64,000 nt of DNA from Brucella tritici (GCF_902825325.1 NZ_CADEAR010000009.1:1-64000), one strand, 5' to 3'. Shown: positions 16,403 through 24,848, numbered from the stretch's first letter. Translations and numbers: made by a program. The notes: generated by a model not told the origin, from the letters alone.

Positions 16403-17782
16403 TTAATCAGTCAAAGCCATGTCAGCGGTCCAGCCGCGCGTTTTGCCCGGATTGAGCAAGCCGTACGGGTCGGCTTGCTTCTTGAATTCGATCTGCACAC
16501 TATCGATCTCCTTCATCCCGCCGTCCTCAATGGTGTAGGCATGCGGATCGTAGATATCGCAACCGTCAACCTGCTCCAGTTGCTTGATCAGGCGGTACAT
16601 CTCGTCACGGCCCTCAAAGCGAACAAGCGGAAGCGCGAAAATCTGCACTTCGCCTTCAAGACGGGCCATTTCGTGATGCATATATTGTGTTTCGCCGTAG
16701 CGCTCGATCTGGCGTGTCACGACATCGACGTCGAAAGGACGCGGATAGGCGACCTGAAGATAGGTCCAGCCTTCCTCGGCTTTCAACGCCTGCAAGGTTG
16801 TATGGTTCCAGCCACATTCATAGGCGGGTTGCAGCCCGTTTTTGTGTAACTCATCCAGCGTCATGGCGAAGGAAACCTTGCCGCCAAATTTGGTGGCGAG
16901 CGCTTCGAAACGGGCGATTTCTTCCGGGGCGATCATGGCAAAAACCGCATCCTTGTCAGATGGGAACAGATCGCCGAACTTGGTGTAAAAGCGCGAGAAA
17001 CGGCGATCAACCGTGGTCAGAAGATAGCAGTCGAGATTGTCTTCCAATGCCTTGAGACAAAAGTTGAGCGTGGCCTCGTAACTATCGAAAAGCGCTGCGG
17101 TATGTATCCAGTCGGTCGCCTTGGTAAGACCGATTTCCAGCTCCAGAATGATGCCGTTGGTGCCATAGGCATGCTGGACTTTATGAATGTCGCGTCCGGT
17201 TAGTTCGATAATTTTCGGCTCTGGTTCGACAGTCAGAACCTTGACCGAATAGACATTGCCATCGTCGCGCAACATGCCGTGACGCAGCGAGCCGATGCCG
17301 CCTGAACCGCCTGAGAAAAAGCCACCAATCGTGGCGATGCGGCGGGTCGACGGATACATCAACAATTCCTGACCGGTTTCGCGCACGGCATCGTCAAGGC
17401 GTGAAATGCGAGCACCGCCTTCGACACGAACCTTGCCGGGTTCAATGGAAATGATGCGATCAATCTTGGTCATGTCGAGAATGACGCCGCCTTCAAGCGG
17501 AACGCATTGGCCGTAATTGCCGGTACCTCCACCGCGAACAGTGATCGGAATACGCAATTTTGCGGCGGCTGCCGCCACGCGACGCACCTCATCCTGATCT
17601 TTCGGGATGACGACGAGGTCGCCGACATAATGGCCGATATCTTCGGTCAGGATCGGGCTGTACCAGAAATAATCGCGGGACCGCAGCTCGACCTGCTTTG
17701 GGTCGTCATAGATGCGGATACCTTCAATTTCGGCGCGAAACGCGGCCCAGTCATAGATGCGCTGTGGTGCGGCAGAATTCAT
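16403..17782 (-). CDS. FAD-linked oxidoreductase (FAD_binding_4/glycolate oxidase-like)
   Basis: A 459-residue flavoprotein. The PCMH-type FAD domain at about residues 50-230 includes TVRGGGTGNYGQCVPLEGG and IGGFFSGGSGGIGSLRHGM. The remainder resembles the cap domain of GlcD/LldD-type oxidases. It would oxidise a hydroxy-acid or similar substrate with FAD. It lies 12 bases downstream of the amidohydrolase gene, within the same operon. The substrate is not evident, and the family is too broad to assign a pathway step. Confidence 0.8.
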   Translation of the reverse strand: MNSAAPQRIYDWAAFRAEIEGIRIYDDPKQVELRSRDYFWYSPILTEDIGHYVGDLVVIPKDQDEVRRVAAAAAKLRIPITVRGGGTGNYGQCVPLEGGVILDMTKIDRIISIEPGKVRVEGGARISRLDDAVRETGQELLMYPSTRRIATIGGFFSGGSGGIGSLRHGMLRDDGNVYSVKVLTVEPEPKIIELTGRDIHKVQHAYGTNGIILELEIGLTKATDWIHTAALFDSYEATLNFCLKALEDNLDCYLLTTVDRRFSRFYTKFGDLFPSDKDAVFAMIAPEEIARFEALATKFGGKVSFAMTLDELHKNGLQPAYECGWNHTTLQALKAEEGWTYLQVAYPRPFDVDVVTRQIERYGETQYMHHEMARLEGEVQIFALPLVRFEGRDEMYRLIKQLEQVDGCDIYDPHAYTIEDGGMKEIDSVQIEFKKQADPYGLLNPGKTRGWTADMALTD

Positions 17783-17794
17783 GGGGTTCTCCGA

Positions 17795-18952
17795 TTAACT
17801 TTTTTTGCCATCGCGCCAGACGACGCGACGCGCCTGCGGGCGGCTGATGAGATCGTTCAGGTCTATTGCGTCGTGCCAGACAAAGCTGGCCACGCCACCT
17901 GTCTGTGGTTGCTGTACGCATTCACTGCCAATAAGGCGGGCGGGCAGGGTGGTGATGCTGTCGAGCCAGTCCTGCGGCTCGATATGGCAGACTGGCGCTG
18001 CGAGACGAAGAATGGCGAGCGGGTCGTAATCGCCATAGGGATAGAATGCATCGCGGACATTGTCGGAACCGAGCATCACATCCATGCCTGCTGCGCGCGC
18101 TTCCTTCAATGGTGCAACACCGCGCAGGCGCGGAGACTTTCCGCCGATCCGGTCTTGCAGATAGAGGTTTGTCGAGGGTAGCGAAACGAGTGCCGTGCCT
18201 GCTTCTGCGGCAGCGTCCAGGATGCGCTGCAGTTCGTCCGGCTTGCGCAGTGACAACGAGCAGGCATGACCGCACAGCACCCGACCAGCCATGCCGTGGC
18301 GTTTGGTTGCCGATACTATCATCGAAAACCCGTCTGCTTCGACATCCAGACCTTCATCGACATGGAAGTCGAGATTGAGATCATGCTGCACGGCGAGGCG
18401 GAACATCTCTTCGATTTTGGCTTCAAGATCGGCGTTGCGATAGAAGAACGCGCCGAAGACGCCGCCGTCTTTTGCAACGCGGACCACTATTTGCCTGCCT
18501 GCTTCGAGCACAAGATCACCGTGGACAAGCGCTGCAAGCTGAAGGTCGATCCGGCCTTTCCATTCCTCGCGCAATTCATTGAGAACGGGCCAGGCAGTCG
18601 GCACTTCCGGCGCTGTCCAGTCGACATGGCTGCGCATAGCGCCGACGCCCTGTTCGAATGCAGCCTCAAGCCCGTTGCTTGCGCGGGTGCGGATATCTTC
18701 CGCACCCCAGTTCTTCCGGTCCGTGCCCATCAGGTCTATGGCGTCGAACAAGCAATCCACTCTGGCGCTGCCATTTTCTGCAATGCGCTGGATCGTGAAC
18801 GTCTTGTCGAGGTGGACGTGGACATCCGCGAAAAGCGGGGTGACCAGCCCGCCGCCCACTGTCTGCGACGGCACAAGCGAGACGATGCGGTCGCTTTCGA
18901 TCTTGATGTCGTAGTGTCCGGAAAGTCCGGCTATGGCCACGCCAGTCAGCAT
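17795..18952 (-). CDS. Amidohydrolase, cytosine-deaminase-like
   Basis: A 385-residue metal-dependent hydrolase of the amidohydrolase superfamily. Ligand motifs are in the expected order: DVHVHLDK (HxH), the FHVDEG His and Glu, GHACS His, and LGSDNVRD Asp. The arrangement is that of CodA-type cytosine deaminases and related N-acyl or creatinine/isoguanine deaminases. It acts in the cytoplasm on the imported compound, probably releasing ammonia or opening a ring. The start codon is one base past the permease stop, so the two are probably translationally coupled. Specificity is uncertain. Confidence 0.82.
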   Translation of the reverse strand: MLTGVAIAGLSGHYDIKIESDRIVSLVPSQTVGGGLVTPLFADVHVHLDKTFTIQRIAENGSARVDCLFDAIDLMGTDRKNWGAEDIRTRASNGLEAAFEQGVGAMRSHVDWTAPEVPTAWPVLNELREEWKGRIDLQLAALVHGDLVLEAGRQIVVRVAKDGGVFGAFFYRNADLEAKIEEMFRLAVQHDLNLDFHVDEGLDVEADGFSMIVSATKRHGMAGRVLCGHACSLSLRKPDELQRILDAAAEAGTALVSLPSTNLYLQDRIGGKSPRLRGVAPLKEARAAGMDVMLGSDNVRDAFYPYGDYDPLAILRLAAPVCHIEPQDWLDSITTLPARLIGSECVQQPQTGGVASFVWHDAIDLNDLISRPQARRVVWRDGKKS

Positions 18953-18953
18953 C

Positions 18954-19802
18954 TTAGCGCTCGCGACGGATTTCGCTTTCGTGCCAACGCCCGAGGACGA
19001 GGCGCGACAGCCAGCTCGTGATGAGGAAGATCACAATGCCGAGCAGCGAGACGAGGAAAAGTGCCGCAAACATGCGCGGAATTTCGTTGCGGAAGCTCGA
19101 TTCCAGAATACGCGAGGCAAGACCTGTGCTCTGGCCTGCTGTACCGGCAACGAACTCAGCCACGACTGCACCGATCAGCGATAGGCCACCGGCGATTTTC
19201 AGCGCGGCCATGAAATAGGGTAGTGCGCTCGGTGCCAGCAGATAGCGCAGGCGCTGCCATGGAGAAGCGCGGTAGAGCTTGAACAGATCGCGCAGATTGT
19301 GGTCGGCGCTGCGCAATCCAATTACCGTGTTGGAGAGGATCGGGAAGAACGCCACGATCCATGCGCAGATCAACAGGGCTGAAAATGTATCGCGCACATA
19401 GATCAGGATGAGCGGTGCAATAGCGATGACCGGCGTGACCTGAAGAATAACGGCGAAGGGAAAGAACGCCATTTCTATCGGGCGTGACAAGGCGAAGATC
19501 ATGCCGAGCAGAACGCCGCCAATAATGGCACAGGCGAGCGAGATCAGGGTCAGCTTTACGGTAAACCACATGGACGCCATCAGGGACGGGCCATCTTTGA
19601 AAAGCGTTTCGGCAATGAGCGATGGCGCGGGGATCAGGTAGTGCGGCACCTGATAGTAACGGACGAAACCTTCCCATATGCCGAGCGCGATGATGATTGC
19701 CAGTGTCGGCATGACGATGCGCAAGGTGCGCTCGCGCCGGGCGAGGCGGTCCTGTTCGGAATTGAGAACGGGCAGTTCGTTTTGCATCTGGTTCATTTGC
19801 AT
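18954..19802 (-). CDS. ABC transporter permease (SsuC/TauC class)
   Basis: A 282-residue inner-membrane protein with about six helices and a BPD_transp_1 domain at about residues 85-265. The EAA loop is visible as LFKLYRASPWQRLRYLLAPSALP. It is typical of NitT/TauT-class importers. It sits directly between the ATPase gene (4 bases) and the amidohydrolase gene (1 base). Confidence 0.88.
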   Translation of the reverse strand: MQMNQMQNELPVLNSEQDRLARRERTLRIVMPTLAIIIALGIWEGFVRYYQVPHYLIPAPSLIAETLFKDGPSLMASMWFTVKLTLISLACAIIGGVLLGMIFALSRPIEMAFFPFAVILQVTPVIAIAPLILIYVRDTFSALLICAWIVAFFPILSNTVIGLRSADHNLRDLFKLYRASPWQRLRYLLAPSALPYFMAALKIAGGLSLIGAVVAEFVAGTAGQSTGLASRILESSFRNEIPRMFAALFLVSLLGIVIFLITSWLSRLVLGRWHESEIRRER

Positions 19803-19806
19803 GTCC

Positions 19807-20616
19807 TCAGTGATCTATATCTTCAGAGGAAAGCGTCGCGGTCAGTGCATCGGAAACCTTGGCGCAATATTTTGCGTAAGCATCCGTCGTGCGATAGTTT
19901 TCAGCACGGGGATATGAGCCGATGATCGGTATATCGGCAACGACGCGCCCCGGTCTTGCCGCCATGACGATGACACGGTTCGATAGATAGACCGACTCGT
20001 ACACGCTGTGGGTGACGAAGATCACCGTCAGGCCATGTTCCTGCCAAAGACGCAGCACATCGTTGTTAAGCTTGAAGCGCGTCATCTCGTCGAGCGCTGC
20101 AAAAGGTTCATCCATCAAGAGAAGACGTGGACGTGTAACCAGCGCGCGAGCGATGGAAACGCGCATTTTCATCCCGCCAGACAGCTCGCGTGGAAATGCC
20201 TGGGCAAAACGTGACAGGCCGACCTGTGCCAGAGCTTCTTCAACACGCGGGGTTGCTTCCTTGCGGGAAATTCCAGAAAGCCGCAGCGGCAAATAGACAT
20301 TGTCGAAAACGCTGGCCCACGGCATCAGCGTCGGTTCCTGAAAAACGAAACCGATATCCTGTGCGCCGACCGGACCCTTGCCAGGAGCATGGCCGTTGAC
20401 GCGGATATCACCGGCGGAAATCGATTCCAGACCGGCGATCATGCGTAGCGCCGTACTCTTGCCGCAGCCCGAAGGGCCGAGAAAACTGACGAACTGGCCT
20501 TGTTCGATCTTGAGCGACATGTCGCTCACAGCCATCACACCAGTGCCATATTGCTTGTAGACGCCGTCGATCGCGATCAGAGAGGACGGAACTTGCGAGT
20601 TGGGGGCCACGCTCAT
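19807..20616 (-). CDS. ABC transporter ATP-binding protein (SsuB/TauB class)
   Basis: A 269-residue ATPase. Walker A GPSGCGKST lies near residues 47-55, the Q-loop region in DIGFVFQEPTLMPWASVFDN, the signature ELSGGMKMRVSIARA, and Walker B LLLMDEPFAALDE. The start is uncertain: the ATG at 20616 has AAGGA only two bases upstream, while a GTG two codons in (20610) is better spaced from the same site. It energises uptake with the adjoining permease. The creatininase-family gene lies eight bases upstream. Confidence 0.88.
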   Translation of the reverse strand: MSVAPNSQVPSSLIAIDGVYKQYGTGVMAVSDMSLKIEQGQFVSFLGPSGCGKSTALRMIAGLESISAGDIRVNGHAPGKGPVGAQDIGFVFQEPTLMPWASVFDNVYLPLRLSGISRKEATPRVEEALAQVGLSRFAQAFPRELSGGMKMRVSIARALVTRPRLLLMDEPFAALDEMTRFKLNNDVLRLWQEHGLTVIFVTHSVYESVYLSNRVIVMAARPGRVVADIPIIGSYPRAENYRTTDAYAKYCAKVSDALTATLSSEDIDH

Positions 20617-20624
20617 TGTCCTTA

Positions 20625-21434
20625 TCAGGCGGGTTGCCAAGCGGGTTGATTGTCGAGCCAGGAAAGCGGGGCTCGTTCGATCTCCGCCAGCACTTCGACC
20701 AAGCGCTCGGCGGCAAAATCGATGGTCGCTCGACCTTTTTCGGCCGTCGCGAGCGTGGCGTCGCCAGCGGCGCCATAAGGATTGATATCCTGAATCTGCC
20801 AGGCAGGCTTTGCGCCGCCGCTCAGTGAAAGATGCTTGAAATCACTTGCAAAAGTTTCCGTAAGGGTACGGAAATCCTGTGCTTTCGACATGTCGACAAG
20901 ATCGGGATGCATTTCCAGCATCACCGAGGTTTCCATGTCACCGGCATGAATGCCGTGCTTGGCGTCGTGGTCGCTGTAGACGCCCTCCGGCATTCCAAGG
21001 CCGAACCAGTTGATACTCACCACCATCATATCGTGACGAATGCGAAGTTCGCGTGCCACGATATCCATGACGCTGATCTGGCCGCCATGGCTGTTGAGAA
21101 GCGCCATCTTGCGAACGCCGCTTGCTGCCACGCAACCACCGATTTCGCACCACATGCGTATGATCGTCTCTGCCGAGAACGTCAATGTGCCGGGGTAAAG
21201 ACTGTGCTCATTGCTCTTGCCGATGGCCTGCGTCGGCAGGAAAAGCGCGTGGCTTGTTTCAGGCAGGCGGGCGATTGTTTCCTTCACCATGCCGTCGACA
21301 ATGGCGGCATCGACCGCCAGCGGCAGGTGAGGTCCGTGCTGTTCAATTGCGCCGACGGGCAGAACCGCCACAAGCTTCTCGCGATCGAGGCGTGAGAATG
21401 CCTCGCTCGTATAATCGGACCAATATCGTTTCAA
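20625..21434 (-). CDS. Creatininase-family amidohydrolase
   Basis: A 269-residue member of the creatininase family, metal-dependent enzymes acting on cyclic amides. Metal-ligand motifs are visible: LPVGAIEQHGPHLPLAVD (Glu, His, Asp), LLNSHGGQ, and DMETSVMLEMHP near the end. Relatives include creatinine amidohydrolase and enzymes on formamide and mycofactocin routes, so the name does not prove creatinine as substrate. It starts at TTG (21434) with AGGAG eight bases upstream. It is the first gene of the minus-strand operon, so it is under direct control of the palindrome at 21552-21565. Confidence 0.82.
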   Translation of the reverse strand: MKRYWSDYTSEAFSRLDREKLVAVLPVGAIEQHGPHLPLAVDAAIVDGMVKETIARLPETSHALFLPTQAIGKSNEHSLYPGTLTFSAETIIRMWCEIGGCVAASGVRKMALLNSHGGQISVMDIVARELRIRHDMMVVSINWFGLGMPEGVYSDHDAKHGIHAGDMETSVMLEMHPDLVDMSKAQDFRTLTETFASDFKHLSLSGGAKPAWQIQDINPYGAAGDATLATAEKGRATIDFAAERLVEVLAEIERAPLSWLDNQPAWQPA

Positions 21435-21472
21435 GATTGCAACTCCTACACGCTCGGGCCAAGGGCGTTAGA

Positions 21473-21516
21473 GCGCATCCCGAAAAGTGTGAAACGGTTT
21501 TCGGAACAAGATGCGC
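21473..21516. repeat. Nested palindromic intergenic element
   Basis: Outer arms GCGCATC (21473-21479) and GATGCGC (21510-21516) enclose inner arms CCGAAAA (21480-21486) and TTTTCGG (21498-21504), with a five-base bulge on one side. Elements of this form are common between genes in Brucella and related Rhizobiales. It sits in the 5' leader of the creatininase operon. No second copy was recognised in this window. Confidence 0.65.
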
Positions 21517-21551
21517 GTCAAACCAGATTTGATGCATCCTACTAAACAATC

Positions 21552-21565
21552 TGACCGATCGGTCA
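21552..21565. promoter_or_regulatory. Perfect 14-bp palindrome, RutR-like operator
   Basis: TGACCGATCGGTCA is its own reverse complement. It closely resembles the RutR consensus TTGACCA-N2-TGGTCAA (TGACC and GGTCA half-sites with four central bases). It lies between the divergent creatininase operon and the FAD-reductase gene. A RutR-like TetR protein is encoded at the end of the minus-strand operon, so this is its likely operator controlling both directions. Confidence 0.75.
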
Positions 21566-21679
21566 AACTAAATGTTTTAAATATTCGAATTGCGTGCAAT
21601 TAAGGTGTGAATCCGTGGCTATTTGGCCACGTGGCGGGCCGCGACAGGTTTATGATGTGCGGAAATTTCCGGAGGTCCT

Positions 21680-22912
21680 ATGGACGACAGATGCATTATC
21701 ATTGGGGCTGGCCATGCCGGTTCGCAGGCCGCTATCAGTCTTCGGCAGGAAGGCTATGCAGGCGAAATCGTTCTCATCAACGATGAAGCCGACATTCCCT
21801 ATCATAAGCCGCCGCTCTCCAAATCTTATCTGAAAGCTCCGGAAGGCGGCGGTCTGGTGCTGCGCCCGGAAGCCACCTATCGCGATAACAATATCGAGAT
21901 GCTGTTTGGCCCTCATGTTGATGCCGTATCGATTGCCGACAAGACAGTCAGGCTTGATGACGGGCGCATCTTGAACTGGTCTGAACTGATTTTCGCGACC
22001 GGCGCACGTGCCCGCATTCCCAATGTGCCGGGTGTCGAGCTTGACGGTGTCTTTACGCTGCGCCGGATGGAAGATGCACGCCGCATCGCAGCAGCAATGC
22101 CGAATGTCGAGAACGTCGTCATTATCGGCGGCGGTTTCATTGGCCTTGAGATGGCCCATAGCGCAATCGCACTCGGCAAAAAGACGGTTCTGATCGAAGC
22201 CGCGCCGCGTGTGCTGGGTCGTTCGGTTGCAACGCATATCTCCGCGCATGTAGAAGCGCGGAGCCGTGCCGCCAATATCACACTTTTAACCGGTCTCGGT
22301 GTAGCGGCAATCGAGGGTGAGAATGGCCGTGTGACGAGCGTGAAAGCAGCGGACGGAACGATATTCCCGGCGGATATGGTCGTGATCGGCACTGGTGCGG
22401 CGCCAAACGTGGAGCTTGCAGTCGCAGCGGGGCTTGCGATCGACAACGGGATTGTTGTGAACGAGCATCTGCGCACGTCTGCCAGCCATGTCTACGCCAT
22501 TGGCGATTGCGTGAGCTATGATCATTTTCACGCCGGTCGCCGGGTGCGGCTGGAATCGGTGCAAAACGCGACCGATCAGGCAAAGCATGTGGCGCGCACC
22601 ATTGTCGGCCGCGAAGCACCGTTTCGGGAGGTCGCCTGGTTCTGGTCCGATCAGGGCGATATGAAGTTGCAGACGGCAGGCCTTTCCTTCGATGCCGACC
22701 GGCACATCCTTTCGGGAAATCCAGAAGAAAACGCATTCTCCATCTTCCACTTTGCCGGTGACAGGCTTTTGGCTGTCGATTCCATCAATCGTCCAGCGGA
22801 TCATATGATCGCGCGCCGTCTGCTGGCCGCAGGTATTAATCCGACCGAGGCCGATATTGCAGCCGGAGCCACACGACTGAAAGAAATGCTGGCTGCAGCG
22901 CCGAAATCTTGA
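21680..22912 (+). CDS. FAD-dependent ferredoxin/rubredoxin-type reductase
   Basis: A 410-residue flavoenzyme transferring electrons from NAD(P)H to a small iron-sulfur or cytochrome partner. FAD-binding IIIGAGHAGSQAA starts at residue 6, ATGARAR links the domains, the NAD site is IIGGGFIGLEMA, and the second FAD motif VYAIGDC lies near residue 275. The C-terminal reductase domain (about 320-405) resembles those feeding Rieske oxygenases or P450s. GGAGGTCCT precedes the ATG. No oxygenase or ferredoxin lies next to it, so the electron acceptor is elsewhere or unknown. It is divergent from the RutR-like operon. Confidence 0.86.
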   Translation: MDDRCIIIGAGHAGSQAAISLRQEGYAGEIVLINDEADIPYHKPPLSKSYLKAPEGGGLVLRPEATYRDNNIEMLFGPHVDAVSIADKTVRLDDGRILNWSELIFATGARARIPNVPGVELDGVFTLRRMEDARRIAAAMPNVENVVIIGGGFIGLEMAHSAIALGKKTVLIEAAPRVLGRSVATHISAHVEARSRAANITLLTGLGVAAIEGENGRVTSVKAADGTIFPADMVVIGTGAAPNVELAVAAGLAIDNGIVVNEHLRTSASHVYAIGDCVSYDHFHAGRRVRLESVQNATDQAKHVARTIVGREAPFREVAWFWSDQGDMKLQTAGLSFDADRHILSGNPEENAFSIFHFAGDRLLAVDSINRPADHMIARRLLAAGINPTEADIAAGATRLKEMLAAAPKS

Positions 22913-22921
22913 GGAATCATT

Positions 22922-23311
22922 ATGAACAGTTTGAAATATCTGCTGCCCGCTGACATGGCGGCGCCCTTTGCCGCCTACAGTCATGGCGTCAAGATAGAAG
23001 CCGGTGCTGAAATGATTTTCTGCTCCGGTCAGCTTGGCATCGCGTCCGATGCCAGCGTGCCGGAAGATGCAGGCGCTCAGGCCGAACTCTGCTTCGAGAA
23101 TATTCGCCGTATCCTGCGCGATGGCGGTATGGAGCTTTCCGATGTCGTGCGTATCAATGCCTACGTCACGGACCGGGCGTATATGCGTCCTTATATGGAC
23201 GTCCGCGACAGGCTGTTTCCGCAGCCTGCGCCAGCCTCGACGCTGATGATCGTTTCGGGTTTCACGCGTGAGGAATTCAAGGTCGAGATCGAGGTGGTTG
23301 CGGCCAAGTAA
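22922..23311 (+). CDS. Rid-family (YjgF/YER057c/UK114) protein
   Basis: A 129-residue protein of the Rid family. It has MIFCSGQLGI, CFENIRRILRDGG, DVVRINAYVTDRAYM and a closing VEIEVVAAK. In canonical RidA an Arg in the P-x-R-S segment binds the imine carboxylate. Here the equivalent stretch reads PAPASTLMIV, without that Arg, which points to a Rid subfamily with another or no imine-deaminase activity. RutC is a Rid protein too, which fits the RutR-like setting. It is coupled to the reductase gene (9-base gap). Confidence 0.82.
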   Translation: MNSLKYLLPADMAAPFAAYSHGVKIEAGAEMIFCSGQLGIASDASVPEDAGAQAELCFENIRRILRDGGMELSDVVRINAYVTDRAYMRPYMDVRDRLFPQPAPASTLMIVSGFTREEFKVEIEVVAAK

Positions 23312-23361
23312 TTTGTTATCGCCGCGCCGTCAAAGCGCCGCAACATTGCGTATCGCCATTG

Positions 23362-23408
23362 CCTGAAAGGAATGGTAGGGTTGTCCGACATCCTCCATTC
23401 CCTTCAGG
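23362..23408 (+). promoter_or_regulatory. Leader hairpin covering the ribosome site of the MFS gene
   Basis: CCTGAAAGGAATGG (23362-23375) pairs with CCATTCCCTTCAGG (23395-23408), with one mismatch, across a 19-base loop. The AGG at the end of the second arm is the only plausible ribosome site for the ATG at 23416. In the folded state that site would be hidden. There is no T-tract, so it is not a simple terminator. Confidence 0.5.
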
Positions 23409-23415
23409 CCCATTC

Positions 23416-24639
23416 ATGTCCAAAATTCAACCTTCGGCTTCATCGCCGGAAACTTCGCCGCGTTCGTCTGCACGATTGGCGGAACTGGCGCTTGCCATCG
23501 GCGGCTTCGGTATAGGCACCGGTGAATTCGCGATTATGGCGCTGTTGCCCGATATCGCTCGCGATCTTAATGTGACCATTCCGCAAGGCGGCCATCTCAT
23601 CAGTTCTTATGCGCTTGGTGTTCTGATCGGCGCGCCGGTGCTGGCCGTGATTGGCGCAAGGCTCGACCGCCGCAAACTCCTCTTCCTGCTTATGGGTCTG
23701 TTCGCTTTCGGTAATCTCGCAAGCGCATTCATGCAGGACTATGGCGGTCTTTACATGATGCGCTTCGTTGCGGGTTTTCCCCACGGAGCCTATTTCGGCG
23801 TGGCTTCGCTTGTCGCTGCATCATTGGCGGAACCGGGCAAACGTGCTCAGGCTGTAGGGCGGGTCATGATGGGGCTGACTATTGCCACATTGTGCGGGAC
23901 GCCGCTTGCGACTTCTCTCGGTCAGATCGCCGGATGGCGTGCAATGTTCGGGTCGGTTGGCTTGATTGCAATCCTGACTATGGTGCTGGTCGCGATCTAT
24001 GTGCCCAAACAACCTGCGGACGCGGGAGCGTCACCCTTGCGCGAACTGGGAGCATTTCGCCGCAAGCAGGTCTGGCTGACGCTCGGAATCGGTGCCATTG
24101 GCACTGGTGGCCTATTTTCGGTCTTTACCTATGTTGCGGCGACAGTCACCGAGGTTTCGCATGTCGATGTGAAATGGATGCCTTTCGTCTTCGCGATGTT
24201 CGGCCTCGGCATGGTGCTTGGCAATATAGTGGGGTCGCGACTGACGGATCGCTCTGTCATGGGAACGGTTGGCTTGGTGCTGCTCTATGATATGGCAGTC
24301 ATGCTGGTATTCCCCATCCTCATGCAGCATCCGGTGACAGCATTTTTGAACGTGCTTCTGGTCGGAGGTGGATTTGCGCTCGTCCCTGCCTTGCAGACGC
24401 GCCTGATGGATGTGGCGGCGGACGCACAGACGTTGGCCGCAGCCCTCAACCATTCCGCCCTTAATCTTGCCAATGCGTTGGGAGCATGGCTCGGCGGGCT
24501 GGCGGTTGCATGGGGTTATGGCTGGACATCGACGGGTACGGTCGGTGCGTTGCTCGCATTGTCCGGCCTGGTCGTCTTCGCAATCTCGGCTGCGTTCGAC
24601 AGGCGCGGTGCGGCGAGGCTCGCCTCGCAAGAAGTTTAA
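23416..24639 (+). CDS. Major facilitator (DHA1/AraJ-YdhP type) exporter
   Basis: A 407-residue membrane protein with twelve helices. The N-terminal helix region contains GGFGIGTGEFAIMALLPDIARD, the hallmark of AraJ/YdhP/PbuE-like MFS proteins. ARLDRRKLLF provides motif A between helices 2 and 3. These export arabinose-like sugars, purines or drugs by proton antiport. The ATG at 23416 gives the family N-terminus; an upstream TTG at 23359 would add 19 unsupported residues. The gene lies 104 bases after the Rid gene and may or may not belong to that transcript. Confidence 0.83.
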   Translation: MSKIQPSASSPETSPRSSARLAELALAIGGFGIGTGEFAIMALLPDIARDLNVTIPQGGHLISSYALGVLIGAPVLAVIGARLDRRKLLFLLMGLFAFGNLASAFMQDYGGLYMMRFVAGFPHGAYFGVASLVAASLAEPGKRAQAVGRVMMGLTIATLCGTPLATSLGQIAGWRAMFGSVGLIAILTMVLVAIYVPKQPADAGASPLRELGAFRRKQVWLTLGIGAIGTGGLFSVFTYVAATVTEVSHVDVKWMPFVFAMFGLGMVLGNIVGSRLTDRSVMGTVGLVLLYDMAVMLVFPILMQHPVTAFLNVLLVGGGFALVPALQTRLMDVAADAQTLAAALNHSALNLANALGAWLGGLAVAWGYGWTSTGTVGALLALSGLVVFAISAAFDRRGAARLASQEV

Positions 24640-24653
24640 ACACTCCACAAACG

Positions 24654-24770
24654 AAAACACCCGTCGCGGGAGGAGGCGACGGGTGTTTTATGGGGAAGAC
24701 CGGACTTGGGAGGAGGATATCCGGTCTTGAATCACCGAGGGAATGGGAGGAGGAGAAAACACCCCGGTGA
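24654..24770 (-). ncRNA. Three tandem cuckoo-type (CcsR-like) sRNA hairpins
   Basis: Three hairpins in a row on the minus strand each expose an exact CCTCCTCCC. Hairpin 1: TCACCG/CGGTGA arms at 24732-24737 and 24765-24770, extended by GGG/CCC. Hairpin 2: a perfect 9-bp stem, AAGACCGGA (24696-24704) with TCCGGTCTT (24720-24728). Hairpin 3: a perfect 14-bp stem, AAAACACCCGTCGC (24654-24667) with GCGACGGGTGTTTT (24676-24689), which doubles as a terminator. CCUCCUCCC loops in tandem hairpins behind a DUF1127 gene define the cuckoo/CcsR RNAs first studied in Rhodobacter, which are processed from the DUF1127 mRNA. The loop is complementary to Shine-Dalgarno-like purine runs. Confidence 0.82.
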
Positions 24771-24821
24771 TATTGGGAAAACTGTAGGACCGCGCGGTTA
24801 TAGAGATTCGCGATCCTTGAA

Positions 24822-24837
24822 GAAGGCCGATGCCTTC
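24822..24837 (-). other. Small hairpin between DUF1127 gene and sRNA array
   Basis: GAAGGC (24822-24827) pairs with GCCTTC (24832-24837) around CGAT, twelve bases after the DUF1127 stop. It may mark the end of the coding part or a processing point separating mRNA from the cuckoo-type RNAs. Confidence 0.45.
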
Positions 24838-24848
24838 CGAAGGTGCTA

